Origin: Methanothrix sp.
GTDB taxonomy: Archaea > Halobacteriota > Methanosarcinia > Methanotrichales > Methanotrichaceae
Direction of reading: 5' to 3'
NCBI RefSeq assembly: GCF_016706325.1
Contig: NZ_JADJJX010000001.1
Coordinates: 744,001 to 808,000, forward strand
Length of the DNA: 64,000 nt
Shown: positions 24,622 through 33,483 of the stretch, piece by piece
Position numbering within the stretch: position 1 is the first letter of the stretch
How the letters are laid out: the number at the start of each line of letters is the position of its first letter
Position numbers and translations under genes: made by a program
Notes under the pieces: generated by a model
The model's input: only the letters and a program-made list of their open reading frames with translations
What the model was told of the DNA's origin: nothing
The model's database searches: none

Positions 24622-25242
24622 TCATACCCCGGATGCGACCAGCCATCTGCCGGTCTCCATGCCGACCCCCGCCCCGAAGAAGAGGTCGCTGTCAACAGAT
24701 ACCATCTCCTGACGGGCTGCCTTTCTCTCAATCACCTGATAGGGCTCCTCGGGAAAGGGGGTGGAGATCTGTTCATACTGGGAGATCAGCCTCTCTATCT
24801 CCTCTCTGTCCTCCAGGCCGATCCTCTCCACCAGCTCCACCTGCCTTGCAAAGCGCTCGATGGCCTGAGCGGGGAGGTTCTGGATGAATGGAATTGCACC
24901 CTTTGATCCGATTATCCTTCCCCTCTCGTCGATGCCATTCTTATGCAGGGCGATCAGGGTGTTGCCCGGCAGATGGCCCTTTGACTCCGCTCCGCAGATG
25001 ATGAGCACTCTTATATTGCTGTTGCTGATCACATTGGCCACAATCTTCTCCAATCCCAGGTTCTCTGTCCTGCAGGGGCCGGATATGGCCGCCCCCCGGG
25101 GATGAAAGGTGCTGGCCAGGGTGACCACTGCCACCCTCGCCCCCGGATCGCCCAACAGGTACTCTCCCCGCACCGGCGGCCAGGGATCCAGATATCCCCG
25201 GCACGCAGCCTCTCTGTTGATATCTTCGGCCTCCTCTGTCAT
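24622..25242 (-). CDS. mtxA: Soluble MtrA-like corrinoid protein (MtxA-like)
   Basis: A 206-residue corrinoid protein homologous to MtrA. The segment ISGPCRTENLGLEKIVANVI then GAESKGHLPGNTLIALHKNG is the MtrA cobamide-binding core; His90 in ESKGHLPG corresponds to the cobalt-ligand His of MtrA. GSKGAIPFIQNL and FARQVELVERIG follow as in the family. The C-terminal membrane helix of true MtrA is missing; the tail is soluble (QEMVSVDSDLFFGAG). GGGGAG before the ATG marks the start. It is the first gene of a probable operon with mtxH and both aconitase X subunits, divergent from a winged-helix regulator. Confidence 0.87.
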   Translation of the reverse strand: MTEEAEDINREAACRGYLDPWPPVRGEYLLGDPGARVAVVTLASTFHPRGAAISGPCRTENLGLEKIVANVISNSNIRVLIICGAESKGHLPGNTLIALHKNGIDERGRIIGSKGAIPFIQNLPAQAIERFARQVELVERIGLEDREEIERLISQYEQISTPFPEEPYQVIERKAARQEMVSVDSDLFFGAGVGMETGRWLVASGV

Positions 25243-25421
25243 ATTGCTCCCCTGGATCTTCCTCTTGCCATTCTTGGAATTGATAGATCAGCATATAATT
25301 TTTTCCGATTTAGAAAGCTATATGAAAAATTGAAATATCATGATAGATCATATGTGTAGGCGGTCATAAAATGTTTAACACTTCACAGGAATTTAGCTAT
25401 GCTATGAGTTGGTGGCTCTAA

Positions 25422-25808
25422 ATGGCCTCGTACAAGGAAAGGATTCTGAATGTCATAGACGAGTCTGAGGTGGGTCTGACCACAGTTGATGTGGCCAAGA
25501 AGGCCAATGTCAGCAAGACCACAGTCATAAAATATCTCTCTGTGCTCAGCTCTGAGGGGGAGGTCGAGTTCGTGGAGGTGGGACCCTCTAAGCTCTGGAG
25601 GACGAAGAGCATAATCACAAAGCATGGGGAAGAGCAGGAGGGAAGGATGAAGGCGGAGGCATTTCCCATGATGGATATTGATTTTCATAACGGCGAGGAG
25701 GAGACAGTCTACTTCTCATTTCGGGTCAAGTCGGAACAGATCTGCCAGCTGATGAAGAAAGCCAGGAAATGCGATTGTGAAACCTCAGATAGAATTGATC
25801 GAGGATAG
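25422..25808 (+). CDS. Winged-helix DNA-binding protein
   Basis: A 128-residue protein with an N-terminal winged helix: YKERILNVIDES, helix-turn-helix VGLTTVDVAKKANVSKTTVIKYLSVL, wing EGEVEFVEVGPSKLW. The C-terminal half (about 65-128) is acidic and unrecognised, ending with CDCETSDRIDRG. It is divergent from mtxA with a 180-base gap and only five bases before the double KaiC-like ATPase gene, so it may regulate either neighbour. Confidence 0.83.
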   Translation: MASYKERILNVIDESEVGLTTVDVAKKANVSKTTVIKYLSVLSSEGEVEFVEVGPSKLWRTKSIITKHGEEQEGRMKAEAFPMMDIDFHNGEEETVYFSFRVKSEQICQLMKKARKCDCETSDRIDRG

Positions 25809-25813
25809 ATTTT

Positions 25814-27184
25814 ATGCAGAGCAATGTGCAGACCTCCGTACCAAAGGAGATAATCGACTTCTTTCATGTCGATAAAGGCCAAACGCTCCTCATCAAGGGG
25901 ATGCCGGGAACGGGCAAGACCACCCTCGCCCTGGAGATCATGAGCAGCCTGTGCGAGGAGAGAAATGGGGTTTACATATCCACGCGGGTGGATCCCCGCC
26001 GGCTCTATGCCACCAATCCCTGGGTGGAGGAGGTTCTAATGCCCAGGAATGTGGTCAATGCCACTCAAACCAAGCTCCTGGAGAGCCTGAGAAAGGCGGG
26101 CAAGGAGCTTTCCAGCTATTATGCTGTCCTGGACTTCTTCCGGGTCTTCTTCGAGGAGACAGAGGATATGGACAACCCCATGATAATAATCGATAGCTGG
26201 GATGCAGTCCTGAACTACACCTCTCATCTGATAGGCTCCTCCCAGCACAGCTTCGAGCAGAACATCTGCGAGTTCGCCCGTGATCTTGACACCCATCTCA
26301 TCTTCGTCTCCGAGTTCGCCAGCGTCATGCCCCTGGACTATATTGTGGATGGGGTGGTGACCATGGAGCAGTTCAACCTCCCCGGCCATACAGAGGGAAA
26401 TATGAGGACCCGCTACTTCCGGCAGATCAAGCTGGAGAAGCTGAGAGGAGTCCAGATCAATCAGAAGAACTACACTGTCACATTGCACAACGGCCGGTTC
26501 AGGTTCTTTGAGCCTTATCGGGAGCAGAAAGATGCGCGAATTGTGAGCGATGGGATAAGGGTTCCCGATCCCTCTGAAGACCGGATATCAACTGGCATCC
26601 CTGACCTGGATATCGTAACCGGCGGCCTGAAATACGGCTCGTGCAATGTCTTGGAGATAGATCACGGTGTGGGCAAGAGGTATTACCAGATTCTGACTGC
26701 CCTGGCCTCCAATGCCATCAAGAACGGACGGGGAGTGTCCATCCTTCCCAGCATCGGCTATCAGCTCAGCTCGCGGGACATCTTTGTGCCCACCAATGTC
26801 GTCGTCTCCCAGCCAGAGGGTGATGATGCAGGAGCCTGGGGAAAGGACCTGCTGAAGAGGTGGGATGCATTGCGGGAGAGGACCGGCCGGCCCATTCTGA
26901 ATATCATCGGCCTGGACTCCATTGAGTTCACCTTCGGCTATAAGGCGTCTTTGAACCTGACCAACCTGATGATCAGAGACTGGAAGGAGACCAATGACAT
27001 CAATGTCCTGGTGGTAAAGAGCGGCCAGGAGAGCATGAACATGGCCATTCACACCGCAGACAGCTACTTTCTGGTAAATGAGCTGAATGGAGGGCTCTGT
27101 CTGTATGGGGTCATACCCAGGACTGAGCCCTACAATATGCTTTTAGAGGACAGAAACAGGATCCGTCTGACACCGATGGTCTGA
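25814..27184 (+). CDS. Tandem KaiC/GvpD-like P-loop ATPase
   Basis: A 456-residue protein with two RecA-like domains in the KaiC/GvpD style. Domain 1 (about 1-235) has Walker A GMPGTGKTTLALEIM and Walker B PMIIIDSWDAV. Domain 2 (about 255-456) begins RISTGIPDLDIVTGGLKYGS, a KaiC-type start, but its P-loop is degenerate (EIDHGVGKRYYQ), so it probably does not hydrolyse ATP normally. Similar proteins are listed as GvpD gas-vesicle regulators or RAD55-like ATPases; no gvp structural genes are present. With the winged-helix gene just before it, it looks like a signal-processing pair. Confidence 0.85.
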   Translation: MQSNVQTSVPKEIIDFFHVDKGQTLLIKGMPGTGKTTLALEIMSSLCEERNGVYISTRVDPRRLYATNPWVEEVLMPRNVVNATQTKLLESLRKAGKELSSYYAVLDFFRVFFEETEDMDNPMIIIDSWDAVLNYTSHLIGSSQHSFEQNICEFARDLDTHLIFVSEFASVMPLDYIVDGVVTMEQFNLPGHTEGNMRTRYFRQIKLEKLRGVQINQKNYTVTLHNGRFRFFEPYREQKDARIVSDGIRVPDPSEDRISTGIPDLDIVTGGLKYGSCNVLEIDHGVGKRYYQILTALASNAIKNGRGVSILPSIGYQLSSRDIFVPTNVVVSQPEGDDAGAWGKDLLKRWDALRERTGRPILNIIGLDSIEFTFGYKASLNLTNLMIRDWKETNDINVLVVKSGQESMNMAIHTADSYFLVNELNGGLCLYGVIPRTEPYNMLLEDRNRIRLTPMV

Positions 27185-27199
27185 GAGGCCTGTGAGGGT

Positions 27200-27724
27200 T
27201 CAGGCCCCGGCTACAGCCCGCGCCTCTCTGGCGATCCTGCTCGCAGCCTCCTTTCTCATCATCTCCATGAACTCCCTCTGGGTGGCATAGACCAGGGCTC
27301 CTGTGGGGCAGGCCTGGACACAGGCTGGAAGATCCCGATCCTTGCAGCGGTCGCATTTGACTGCCATTCTGACCTCAGTCTTCCTGCCCACCACACCATA
27401 GGGGCAGATCATGGCGCACATCCAGCAGCCTATGCAGTTCTCTTCGATCCGTTCCACCACTCCTGTGAGCGGGTCCTGGACCAGAGCTCCAGTGCGGCAG
27501 ACGGCAACACAGGGCGCATCCTCGCAGTGGCGGCAGATCATGGGCACATTCCTGCCCTCTGCCCTCTCCACAAAGAGCAGGCGGACGGGCACAGGCTTCT
27601 CCGATGCGGCCGCATAGAGGCTCTTGGATCTGGAGTGCTCTACTGCGCAGGCCATCTCGCAGGACCGGCAGCCCATGCACCTCTCCAGGCGGACGAATAT
27701 CTCCTTATTCTCTTTCATCGCCAT
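27200..27724 (-). CDS. cooF: CooF-like polyferredoxin (4x[4Fe-4S])
   Basis: A 174-residue iron-sulfur protein, the usual electron-transfer partner of CooS. Four clusters are suggested by CMGCRSCEMAC, CRHCEDAPCVAVC, CIGCWMCAMIC and CDRCKDRDLPACVQAC. The order is that of CooF/HycB-type electron-transfer subunits. It starts at ATG 27724, preceded by GGTGG; a GTG one codon earlier is possible. It lies 15 bases after the cooS stop, so the two are one transcript. The end is convergent with the KaiC-like gene. Confidence 0.92.
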   Translation of the reverse strand: MAMKENKEIFVRLERCMGCRSCEMACAVEHSRSKSLYAAASEKPVPVRLLFVERAEGRNVPMICRHCEDAPCVAVCRTGALVQDPLTGVVERIEENCIGCWMCAMICPYGVVGRKTEVRMAVKCDRCKDRDLPACVQACPTGALVYATQREFMEMMRKEAASRIAREARAVAGA

Positions 27725-27739
27725 CACTATCCACCGCCA

Positions 27740-29590
27740 TCAGGCCAGACCAAGTCTTCTGCGCTGGCTATCGATATGCTCGATCATCAGGCCGGCCGCC
27801 TTCACTGGATCTGGCTCCACAGCGAAGCACGCTCCCACCACCTCCTTGGCACCGGAGGTGAGCAGATCAGCCACTGCTTTGCTTCCCATGACCGGGGGGA
27901 CTGTTCCCAGGACGGTGAACACCCCGGAGCTGACAACATACGCGCCGATGGACACTGCCTTCTCGCTCATCCATTCTGGAGCTGCTCCTGCTGCCGGCAG
28001 GTCGCTTATGTCCACCCCCAGGGCATTGGCCAGGGCTGCAGCAGCAATGAGAATGCGGCTGATGTCAACGCAGGAGCCCATATGAAGAACCGGGGGCACT
28101 CCCAGGGCCTGACAGATGCCCTTCAGGCCACCGCCTGCCCTCTCTGCTGCCTCCGGCTGAAGGAGGCCGGCCTTGGCGCAGGCCTGGGCGTTGCAGCCGG
28201 TGGTAAGGACCAGGACATCGTTCTCGATCAATTCCTGAACCATGCTGATATGGCCGAGGTCATGGGTGATCTTGGGGTTGTTGCAGCCGACAACAGCCCC
28301 TATGCCCCGGATGCTGCCGCCCTTTATGGCCTCTATCAGCGGATCTAAGCTGCCTCCCAGGGCGGAGAGTATTGCCTCTACAGAGAATCCGGCCATGCAT
28401 TTGGTCTTGATGTCCGGGATCTGGACCCGTGAAGGATCGCGGTTGCGGAAGTTTTTCACTGCTGTGCGCACGATCTCTCTTGCCGTCTGCCCTGCTGTCT
28501 CCTCATGGAACTCCATGTGGGTTGCGCCCGGGAATTTTGCTTTGGGTGAGGTGGAGATCAATTTGGTATGGAAGCAGCTGGCCAGGGGGCCTAGGGCGGG
28601 CATGATGCACTGCACATCCACCACCATCGCCTCCACAGCGCCTGTAGCCATGATCAGCTCCTGGCCCAGGAAGTTGCCTGCTACAGGGACGCCCTGGCGC
28701 ATCAGGGCCTCGTTGGCGGTGCAGCATATCCCCGTCAGATTGATTCCCTCTGCTCCCTCCTCCCGGGCCAGAGAGATCAGTTCCGGATCGGATGCTGCGG
28801 CGATGATCATCTCCGAGAGAAGGGGCTCGTGGCCGTGGATGATGATATTCACCTTCTCCGGCTCTATGACCCCCATGTTGGCCTCAGAGAGCAGGGGCTT
28901 GGGGGTGCCGAAGATGACATCCTGCAGCTCAGTGGCGATCATGGAGCCGCCCCAACCATCGGAGATGCTGGTCCTGAGGCCGTGCAGTATGAGGTTCACA
29001 TAATCGTTGTCCACGCCGATGTGGGTCCGATGCATGCATTCCACGATCTCCCTGTCCACGCCGCGAGGGTCGATTCCCAGCCTCTTCCACAGCTCGAGCC
29101 TCTGGGGAGGGGCACGACGGGTGAACTGGATGGGTCCGTCCTGTTTTCCAAATTCCGCCAATATGGCTGTGGCCAGGAGGGCCGGGCTATCCACACCATA
29201 CTCCTTCATCAGCCGGTCGAGCTTCTCTTGGTCTTTGATGCCATAGGAGGGGGATTTGCCCTCCACTATGAGCTTGAAGGCGTTCGCGACATCCCTCCCG
29301 TGATCGGAGTGGGCTGCTGCCCCGGCGGCAATGCTCCGCAGGAGATTTCGGGCAACGATTATATCAGCAGTGGCCCCGCAGACGCCCGCGCTTGCCCCTT
29401 CCCCGAAAGGATCGATCCGGCAGGGTCCCATGTTGCAGTTTCTGCAGCATATGCCCAATTCACCGAAACCACATTGAGGTTGCAGTCTCTCCAGCCTATC
29501 CCAGGCCGTCTCCAGGCCCGATCTCTCACAGACACGAAGCATCTCCTGGCAGGCAGGATCCACTGATCTACTGCGAACATCGTTTACCAT
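27740..29590 (-). CDS. cooS: Ni-dependent anaerobic CO dehydrogenase catalytic subunit CooS
   Basis: The 616-residue protein oxidises CO to CO2 (or the reverse) at a NiFe4S C-cluster. N-terminal cysteines 40, 48, 49, 52 and 57 (CGFGELGICCRNCNMGPC) are the D- and B-cluster ligands. C-cluster ligands appear as VDVQCIMPAL, VVGCNNPK, TTGCNAQACAKAG and MGSCVDISRI; the catalytic AAHSDHGR and FHTK motifs are present. It is the monofunctional CooS class, not the Cdh alpha subunit of the acetyl-CoA decarbonylase complex. ATG 29590 follows GAGGGATC; a GTG at 29614 is possible. cooF follows at once; no hydrogenase genes are adjacent. Confidence 0.95.
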   Translation of the reverse strand: MVNDVRSRSVDPACQEMLRVCERSGLETAWDRLERLQPQCGFGELGICCRNCNMGPCRIDPFGEGASAGVCGATADIIVARNLLRSIAAGAAAHSDHGRDVANAFKLIVEGKSPSYGIKDQEKLDRLMKEYGVDSPALLATAILAEFGKQDGPIQFTRRAPPQRLELWKRLGIDPRGVDREIVECMHRTHIGVDNDYVNLILHGLRTSISDGWGGSMIATELQDVIFGTPKPLLSEANMGVIEPEKVNIIIHGHEPLLSEMIIAAASDPELISLAREEGAEGINLTGICCTANEALMRQGVPVAGNFLGQELIMATGAVEAMVVDVQCIMPALGPLASCFHTKLISTSPKAKFPGATHMEFHEETAGQTAREIVRTAVKNFRNRDPSRVQIPDIKTKCMAGFSVEAILSALGGSLDPLIEAIKGGSIRGIGAVVGCNNPKITHDLGHISMVQELIENDVLVLTTGCNAQACAKAGLLQPEAAERAGGGLKGICQALGVPPVLHMGSCVDISRILIAAAALANALGVDISDLPAAGAAPEWMSEKAVSIGAYVVSSGVFTVLGTVPPVMGSKAVADLLTSGAKEVVGACFAVEPDPVKAAGLMIEHIDSQRRRLGLA

Positions 29591-29829
29591 TATTGATCCC
29601 TCTATAATGAGCACTTGCAGCGATGAATCGCCATTTTACTATTTATTGGTGACGATTTGATCAAAAAATTTTTATTGAACATTGGATCTGAGGATTGAGG
29701 GCTCTATCCTCAAAACATCCTTTACAATTTTCCAATCAACGATGAAATAGCAGTGGACCAGACTGTTTTTTTTCGTCAACGGATTCGATGATCCTGCAGA
29801 CAGGACAGAGATCCAGGGGCTTTGGCTGT

Positions 29830-31020
29830 CTAAACTTCTCTCTCCTTCTCCGCCAGGCCCAGGACATTCAGCAATCCCAGGAGGTTCTCCCTGGATAGCG
29901 ACCCATCTGAGACCTTCTTGAGCACCTCTTTGGCATTGAAGGCCACCCCCAAGCCGGCATTCTTGATCATCAGGCAGTCATTGGCCCCATCCCCCACTGC
30001 TACGATGTTGTCCGGGCTGATCTTCTCCTTCTCTGCCAACTGGAAGATCATCCGCCCCTTGGCCTCGGCATCGATTATATCCCCCTTGATCCTCCCGGTG
30101 AGAACACCATCTTCGATCTCCAGAACATTGGCAAAGACATAATCAAATCCCAGGCGCTCTTTCAGCACATCTGTGAAGTAAGTGAACCCGCCACTGATCA
30201 GGGCGATCTTGTATCCCACCTGTTTTAAGTGATGGATCAGCTCCTCAGAGCCCGGGGTGAGCTCGAGATCTGCGGCTATCTCCTGCAGAGTGGTGAGGGG
30301 CATTCCCTTCAGCAGGCACACCCTCTGGCGGAGGGATTCCTTGAAGTCCATCTCGCCGTTCATCGCCCGGTCAGTGATCGCCTTCACCTCCTCGTCCACC
30401 CCGGCGAAGCTGGCCAGGCGGTTGATGATCTCGAAGTCCACAATGGTCATATCCATATCGAAGACTATGAGCCTCTTCTCCTTTCTGGATTGGCTCAGAT
30501 CCTGTATCACCACATCCAGCCCCAGCCGCTCACACTCCCTCTTAAGCTGTGCCCGGCAGTCTTCAACAATGCATTCGGCAAAGTCCATCAGAAACTCAAT
30601 GGAGATCAACTCCCCCCGGGCGGTGACCGAGGCCCTCTCGATATTGATCTCATATCTGGTGGCCACCTCAGCCACATCGCGAATGATCCCCGGCCGGTCC
30701 CTGGCCAGAATGGTGACCACATAGAGCTCCTTAGCAGTCTGACGCCGGCCCTGATGCCCCTCCAGGGGAAGGAAGGAGAAGTCTATGGCCAGTCTCTCTG
30801 CATTATCCTGGTACCACTGCTCCAGCTTGCCGGGGGTGGTCTCTGCTGAGGCAAAATCGGCAACCACTGTCATGACGCATATCCCCTGCATCACCCTCTG
30901 ATCCATATCCACGATGTTCACACTCTGAAGGGCGGGCCTATTCAGAATGTCGCGAATCAGGCCAGGCCTGTCCCGGCCTATGAAAGATATGACCCAGAGA
31001 TCATCAGTCAGAGGGCACAA
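29830..31020 (-). CDS. serB: Phosphoserine phosphatase SerB with two ACT domains
   Basis: SerB hydrolyses O-phosphoserine to serine, the last step of the phosphorylated serine pathway. Two ACT domains (about 8-85 and 98-175; each with GRDRPGLIRDI or ARDRPGIIRDV) precede the HAD core. The nucleophile pair is Asp188/Asp190 in VFDMDMTIVD, motif II is SGGFTYF, and the Mg site is VGDGANDCLMI. The ACT domains suggest amino-acid feedback. Only TTG at 31020 gives an intact ACT domain; a GGGGGA run lies next to it and no ATG or GTG occurs before the in-frame stop further upstream. Confidence 0.94.
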   Translation of the reverse strand: MCPLTDDLWVISFIGRDRPGLIRDILNRPALQSVNIVDMDQRVMQGICVMTVVADFASAETTPGKLEQWYQDNAERLAIDFSFLPLEGHQGRRQTAKELYVVTILARDRPGIIRDVAEVATRYEINIERASVTARGELISIEFLMDFAECIVEDCRAQLKRECERLGLDVVIQDLSQSRKEKRLIVFDMDMTIVDFEIINRLASFAGVDEEVKAITDRAMNGEMDFKESLRQRVCLLKGMPLTTLQEIAADLELTPGSEELIHHLKQVGYKIALISGGFTYFTDVLKERLGFDYVFANVLEIEDGVLTGRIKGDIIDAEAKGRMIFQLAEKEKISPDNIVAVGDGANDCLMIKNAGLGVAFNAKEVLKKVSDGSLSRENLLGLLNVLGLAEKEREV

Positions 31021-31122
31021 TCCCCCTTTTTCAGTGGTTGCATCGCTCTCACACTCGTCCTCTCATGCCTGCATCTCATGCCTATATACCTTTTCGGATA
31101 GGAGTGGTCCAATAAACAATGT

Positions 31123-31130
31123 CACTTTGC
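31123..31130. repeat. 8-bp target-site-like repeat, left of IS copy 1
   Basis: CACTTTGC lies directly outside the left end of IS copy 1 and recurs at 32302-32309 between the two copies. An 8-bp duplication is the usual length for IS1-family elements. Confidence 0.8.
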
Positions 31131-32301
31131 GGTCGTGAGCCTCTAATGGGTTTGAGTTTTGTAATATGGAAAAGTCAAGAGTTCCTGCAAGCTCCAGACA
31201 TGATCGATTAAGCCAGCTTGCTTCGCGGGACTATTGAACTTCGTTATGCCCATCTCATTTCTATATTTTAGAGCACGATGCTTTCGGCAGTAGTTGAAGT
31301 GCGCGAAATATAGGGTCATTTGGTTATTCAATTCTGCAGTCTCCTTAGAGAAACCTATGGTTTTCCTTGATATGCGGTTATTATCTTGTCTGCATGTCAG
31401 GTTTTGCCGTTCAATGTAGCTGGTAGATATCATTTTGTGGTCTATATCTTTGCCAAATATGATTCTCTTGACCACTTTTTTAGTCTACCGTTGACCCTCA
31501 TTTTAATGACTTGAGCATATTGTAATAGTTCATCTACGATTAATTTAGGACTTCGAGGTCGCCCTCGCTTGCCTGTTGGTGCGAACGGCTGTAGTTTTCC
31601 ATATTGCTTTCGAAGAGCTGCTGCATATAGTCTTAATCCATCTGTCACAAAGAGCGGCATTGATCTGAGTCTTTTGGCAGTATTTGAAACGAGCTGATCT
31701 GCATTTTCCTGAGATCGCTCACCGATAACATGTGAAAGCACCAACCTGCAATTTGCAGCCATGCTTATCCAGATCCAAGTTCCTTTATCTTCGTATTCAC
31801 CTTCTCTGGGTAGTGTTTTCCCCACAAAAGTCCATGCCTCGTCCATCTCTACCTTTGGGGTCTCTACATCCTTCAAGACAACTTCATTGACTTTTTCACT
31901 ATGCTTTGCTGCTTTCGAGATCCAAGTGCTTACAGTAGATGGTTTTGACTCAAGGATCTCAGCTATTCCTAAGACACTCATTCCACGCATGGCCATTTTT
32001 AGAGCCAGCTTGATCTTTTCTTCGTTTGTTCTTGTGTCATAGAATGCAGTGTTAGTTCTATCACAGAATCTGGTACCACATGTGTGGCAAATATATTTCC
32101 TGACCTTGCCGGAGCTTATCTTGTAAGTTCCGTACACAGTGACGTTTCCTTTCCCAGCAATTCCAAATAGATTGCACTGCTCATTCGGGCATGCTACATC
32201 CAAGAATCGAGGCTTTGGACCTCTTTTGCCCATTTTGCTACACCCCATGTAGCATATAGGAATAGGTTATATAAATAACAGCCGATTGTAGATTCACGAC
32301 C
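31131..32301. mobile_element. IS1-family insertion sequence, copy 1 (1171 bp)
   Basis: The ends are GGTCGTGAGCCTCTAATGG and, inverted, GGTCGTGAATCTACAATCGG, imperfect terminal inverted repeats of about 20 bases starting with a perfect GGTCGTGA. The element carries one transposase gene on the minus strand and is flanked by CACTTTGC on both sides. Copy 2 follows eight bases later in the same orientation. The only differences I can see from copy 2 are homopolymer lengths: six T at 31476-31481 (seven in copy 2) and four T at 31816-31819 (six in copy 2). Confidence 0.9.
31143..32248 (-). pseudogene. IS1-family transposase, frameshifted near its 3' end (copy 1)
   Basis: The transposase starts at ATG 32248 or 32233 with a zinc ribbon (CPNEQCNLF and YICHTCGTRFC), a helix-turn-helix (GMSVLGIAEILESKPSTVS) and a DDE core (VEMDEAWTFVGK, then LFVTDGLRLYA). 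The frame breaks at a run of six A on the coding strand (31476-31481), giving a premature end at 31442. The correct C-terminal part (VKRIIFGKDIDHK to YCRKHRALKYRN) continues in another frame to 31143. One extra A, as in copy 2, restores the frame. Either it is dead, or slippage at the A-run lets some product form, as IS1 elements use programmed frameshifting. Confidence 0.85.
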
Positions 32302-32309
32302 CACTTTGC
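32302..32309. repeat. 8-bp repeat between the two IS copies
   Basis: CACTTTGC here is identical to 31123-31130. It separates the right end of copy 1 from the left end of copy 2. The right flank of copy 2 is CCATATTT and does not match. Confidence 0.8.
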
Positions 32310-33483
32310 GGTCGTGAGCCTCTAATGGGTTTGAGTTTTGTAATATGGAAAAGTCAAGAGTTCCTGCAAGCTCCAGACATGATCGATTAAGCCAGCTTGC
32401 TTCGCGGGACTATTGAACTTCGTTATGCCCATCTCATTTCTATATTTTAGAGCACGATGCTTTCGGCAGTAGTTGAAGTGCGCGAAATATAGGGTCATTT
32501 GGTTATTCAATTCTGCAGTCTCCTTAGAGAAACCTATGGTTTTCCTTGATATGCGGTTATTATCTTGTCTGCATGTCAGGTTTTGCCGTTCAATGTAGCT
32601 GGTAGATATCATTTTGTGGTCTATATCTTTGCCAAATATGATTCTCTTGACCACTTTTTTTAGTCTACCGTTGACCCTCATTTTAATGACTTGAGCATAT
32701 TGTAATAGTTCATCTACGATTAATTTAGGACTTCGAGGTCGCCCTCGCTTGCCTGTTGGTGCGAACGGCTGTAGTTTTCCATATTGCTTTCGAAGAGCTG
32801 CTGCATATAGTCTTAATCCATCTGTCACAAAGAGCGGCATTGATCTGAGTCTTTTGGCAGTATTTGAAACGAGCTGATCTGCATTTTCCTGAGATCGCTC
32901 ACCGATAACATGTGAAAGCACCAACCTGCAATTTGCAGCCATGCTTATCCAGATCCAAGTTCCTTTATCTTCGTATTCACCTTCTCTGGGTAGTGTTTTT
33001 TCCCCACAAAAGTCCATGCCTCGTCCATCTCTACCTTTGGGGTCTCTACATCCTTCAAGACAACTTCATTGACTTTTTCACTATGCTTTGCTGCTTTCGA
33101 GATCCAAGTGCTTACAGTAGATGGTTTTGACTCAAGGATCTCAGCTATTCCTAAGACACTCATTCCACGCATGGCCATTTTTAGAGCCAGCTTGATCTTT
33201 TCTTCGTTTGTTCTTGTGTCATAGAATGCAGTGTTAGTTCTATCACAGAATCTGGTACCACATGTGTGGCAAATATATTTCCTGACCTTGCCGGAGCTTA
33301 TCTTGTAAGTTCCGTACACAGTGACGTTTCCTTTCCCAGCAATTCCAAATAGATTGCACTGCTCATTCGGGCATGCTACATCCAAGAATCGAGGCTTTGG
33401 ACCTCTTTTGCCCATTTTGCTACACCCCATGTAGCATATAGGAATAGGTTATATAAATAACAGCCGATTGTAGATTCACGACC
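32310..33483. mobile_element. IS1-family insertion sequence, copy 2 (1174 bp)
   Basis: This is the second head-to-tail copy with the same terminal inverted repeats (GGTCGTGA start, TCACGACC end). By eye it matches copy 1 apart from one extra T at 32655-32661 and two extra T at 32996-33001, which accounts for the three-base length difference. The right end is joined to a truncated integrase-type transposase gene, so the element or a deletion next to it removed the rest of that gene. Confidence 0.9.
32322..33430 (-). pseudogene. IS1-family transposase, frameshifted in the middle (copy 2)
   Basis: The same transposase as in copy 1 but broken elsewhere. The zinc ribbon, helix-turn-helix and first catalytic Asp (VEMDEAWTFVGKK) are read from ATG 33430 to about 33000, where a run of six A on the coding strand (four in copy 1) throws the frame off and ends it at 32945. 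The rest (LPREGEYEDKGTW to the C terminus) is intact in another frame down to 32322, including the A7 run that keeps the DDE domain whole. Thus each copy has the intact half the other lacks. Confidence 0.85.

Noticed and set aside
31442..32248. Copy 1 transposase as a complete gene
   Set aside because: It ends early; the conserved C-terminal part of the DDE domain continues in another frame, and copy 2 shows the correct joining.
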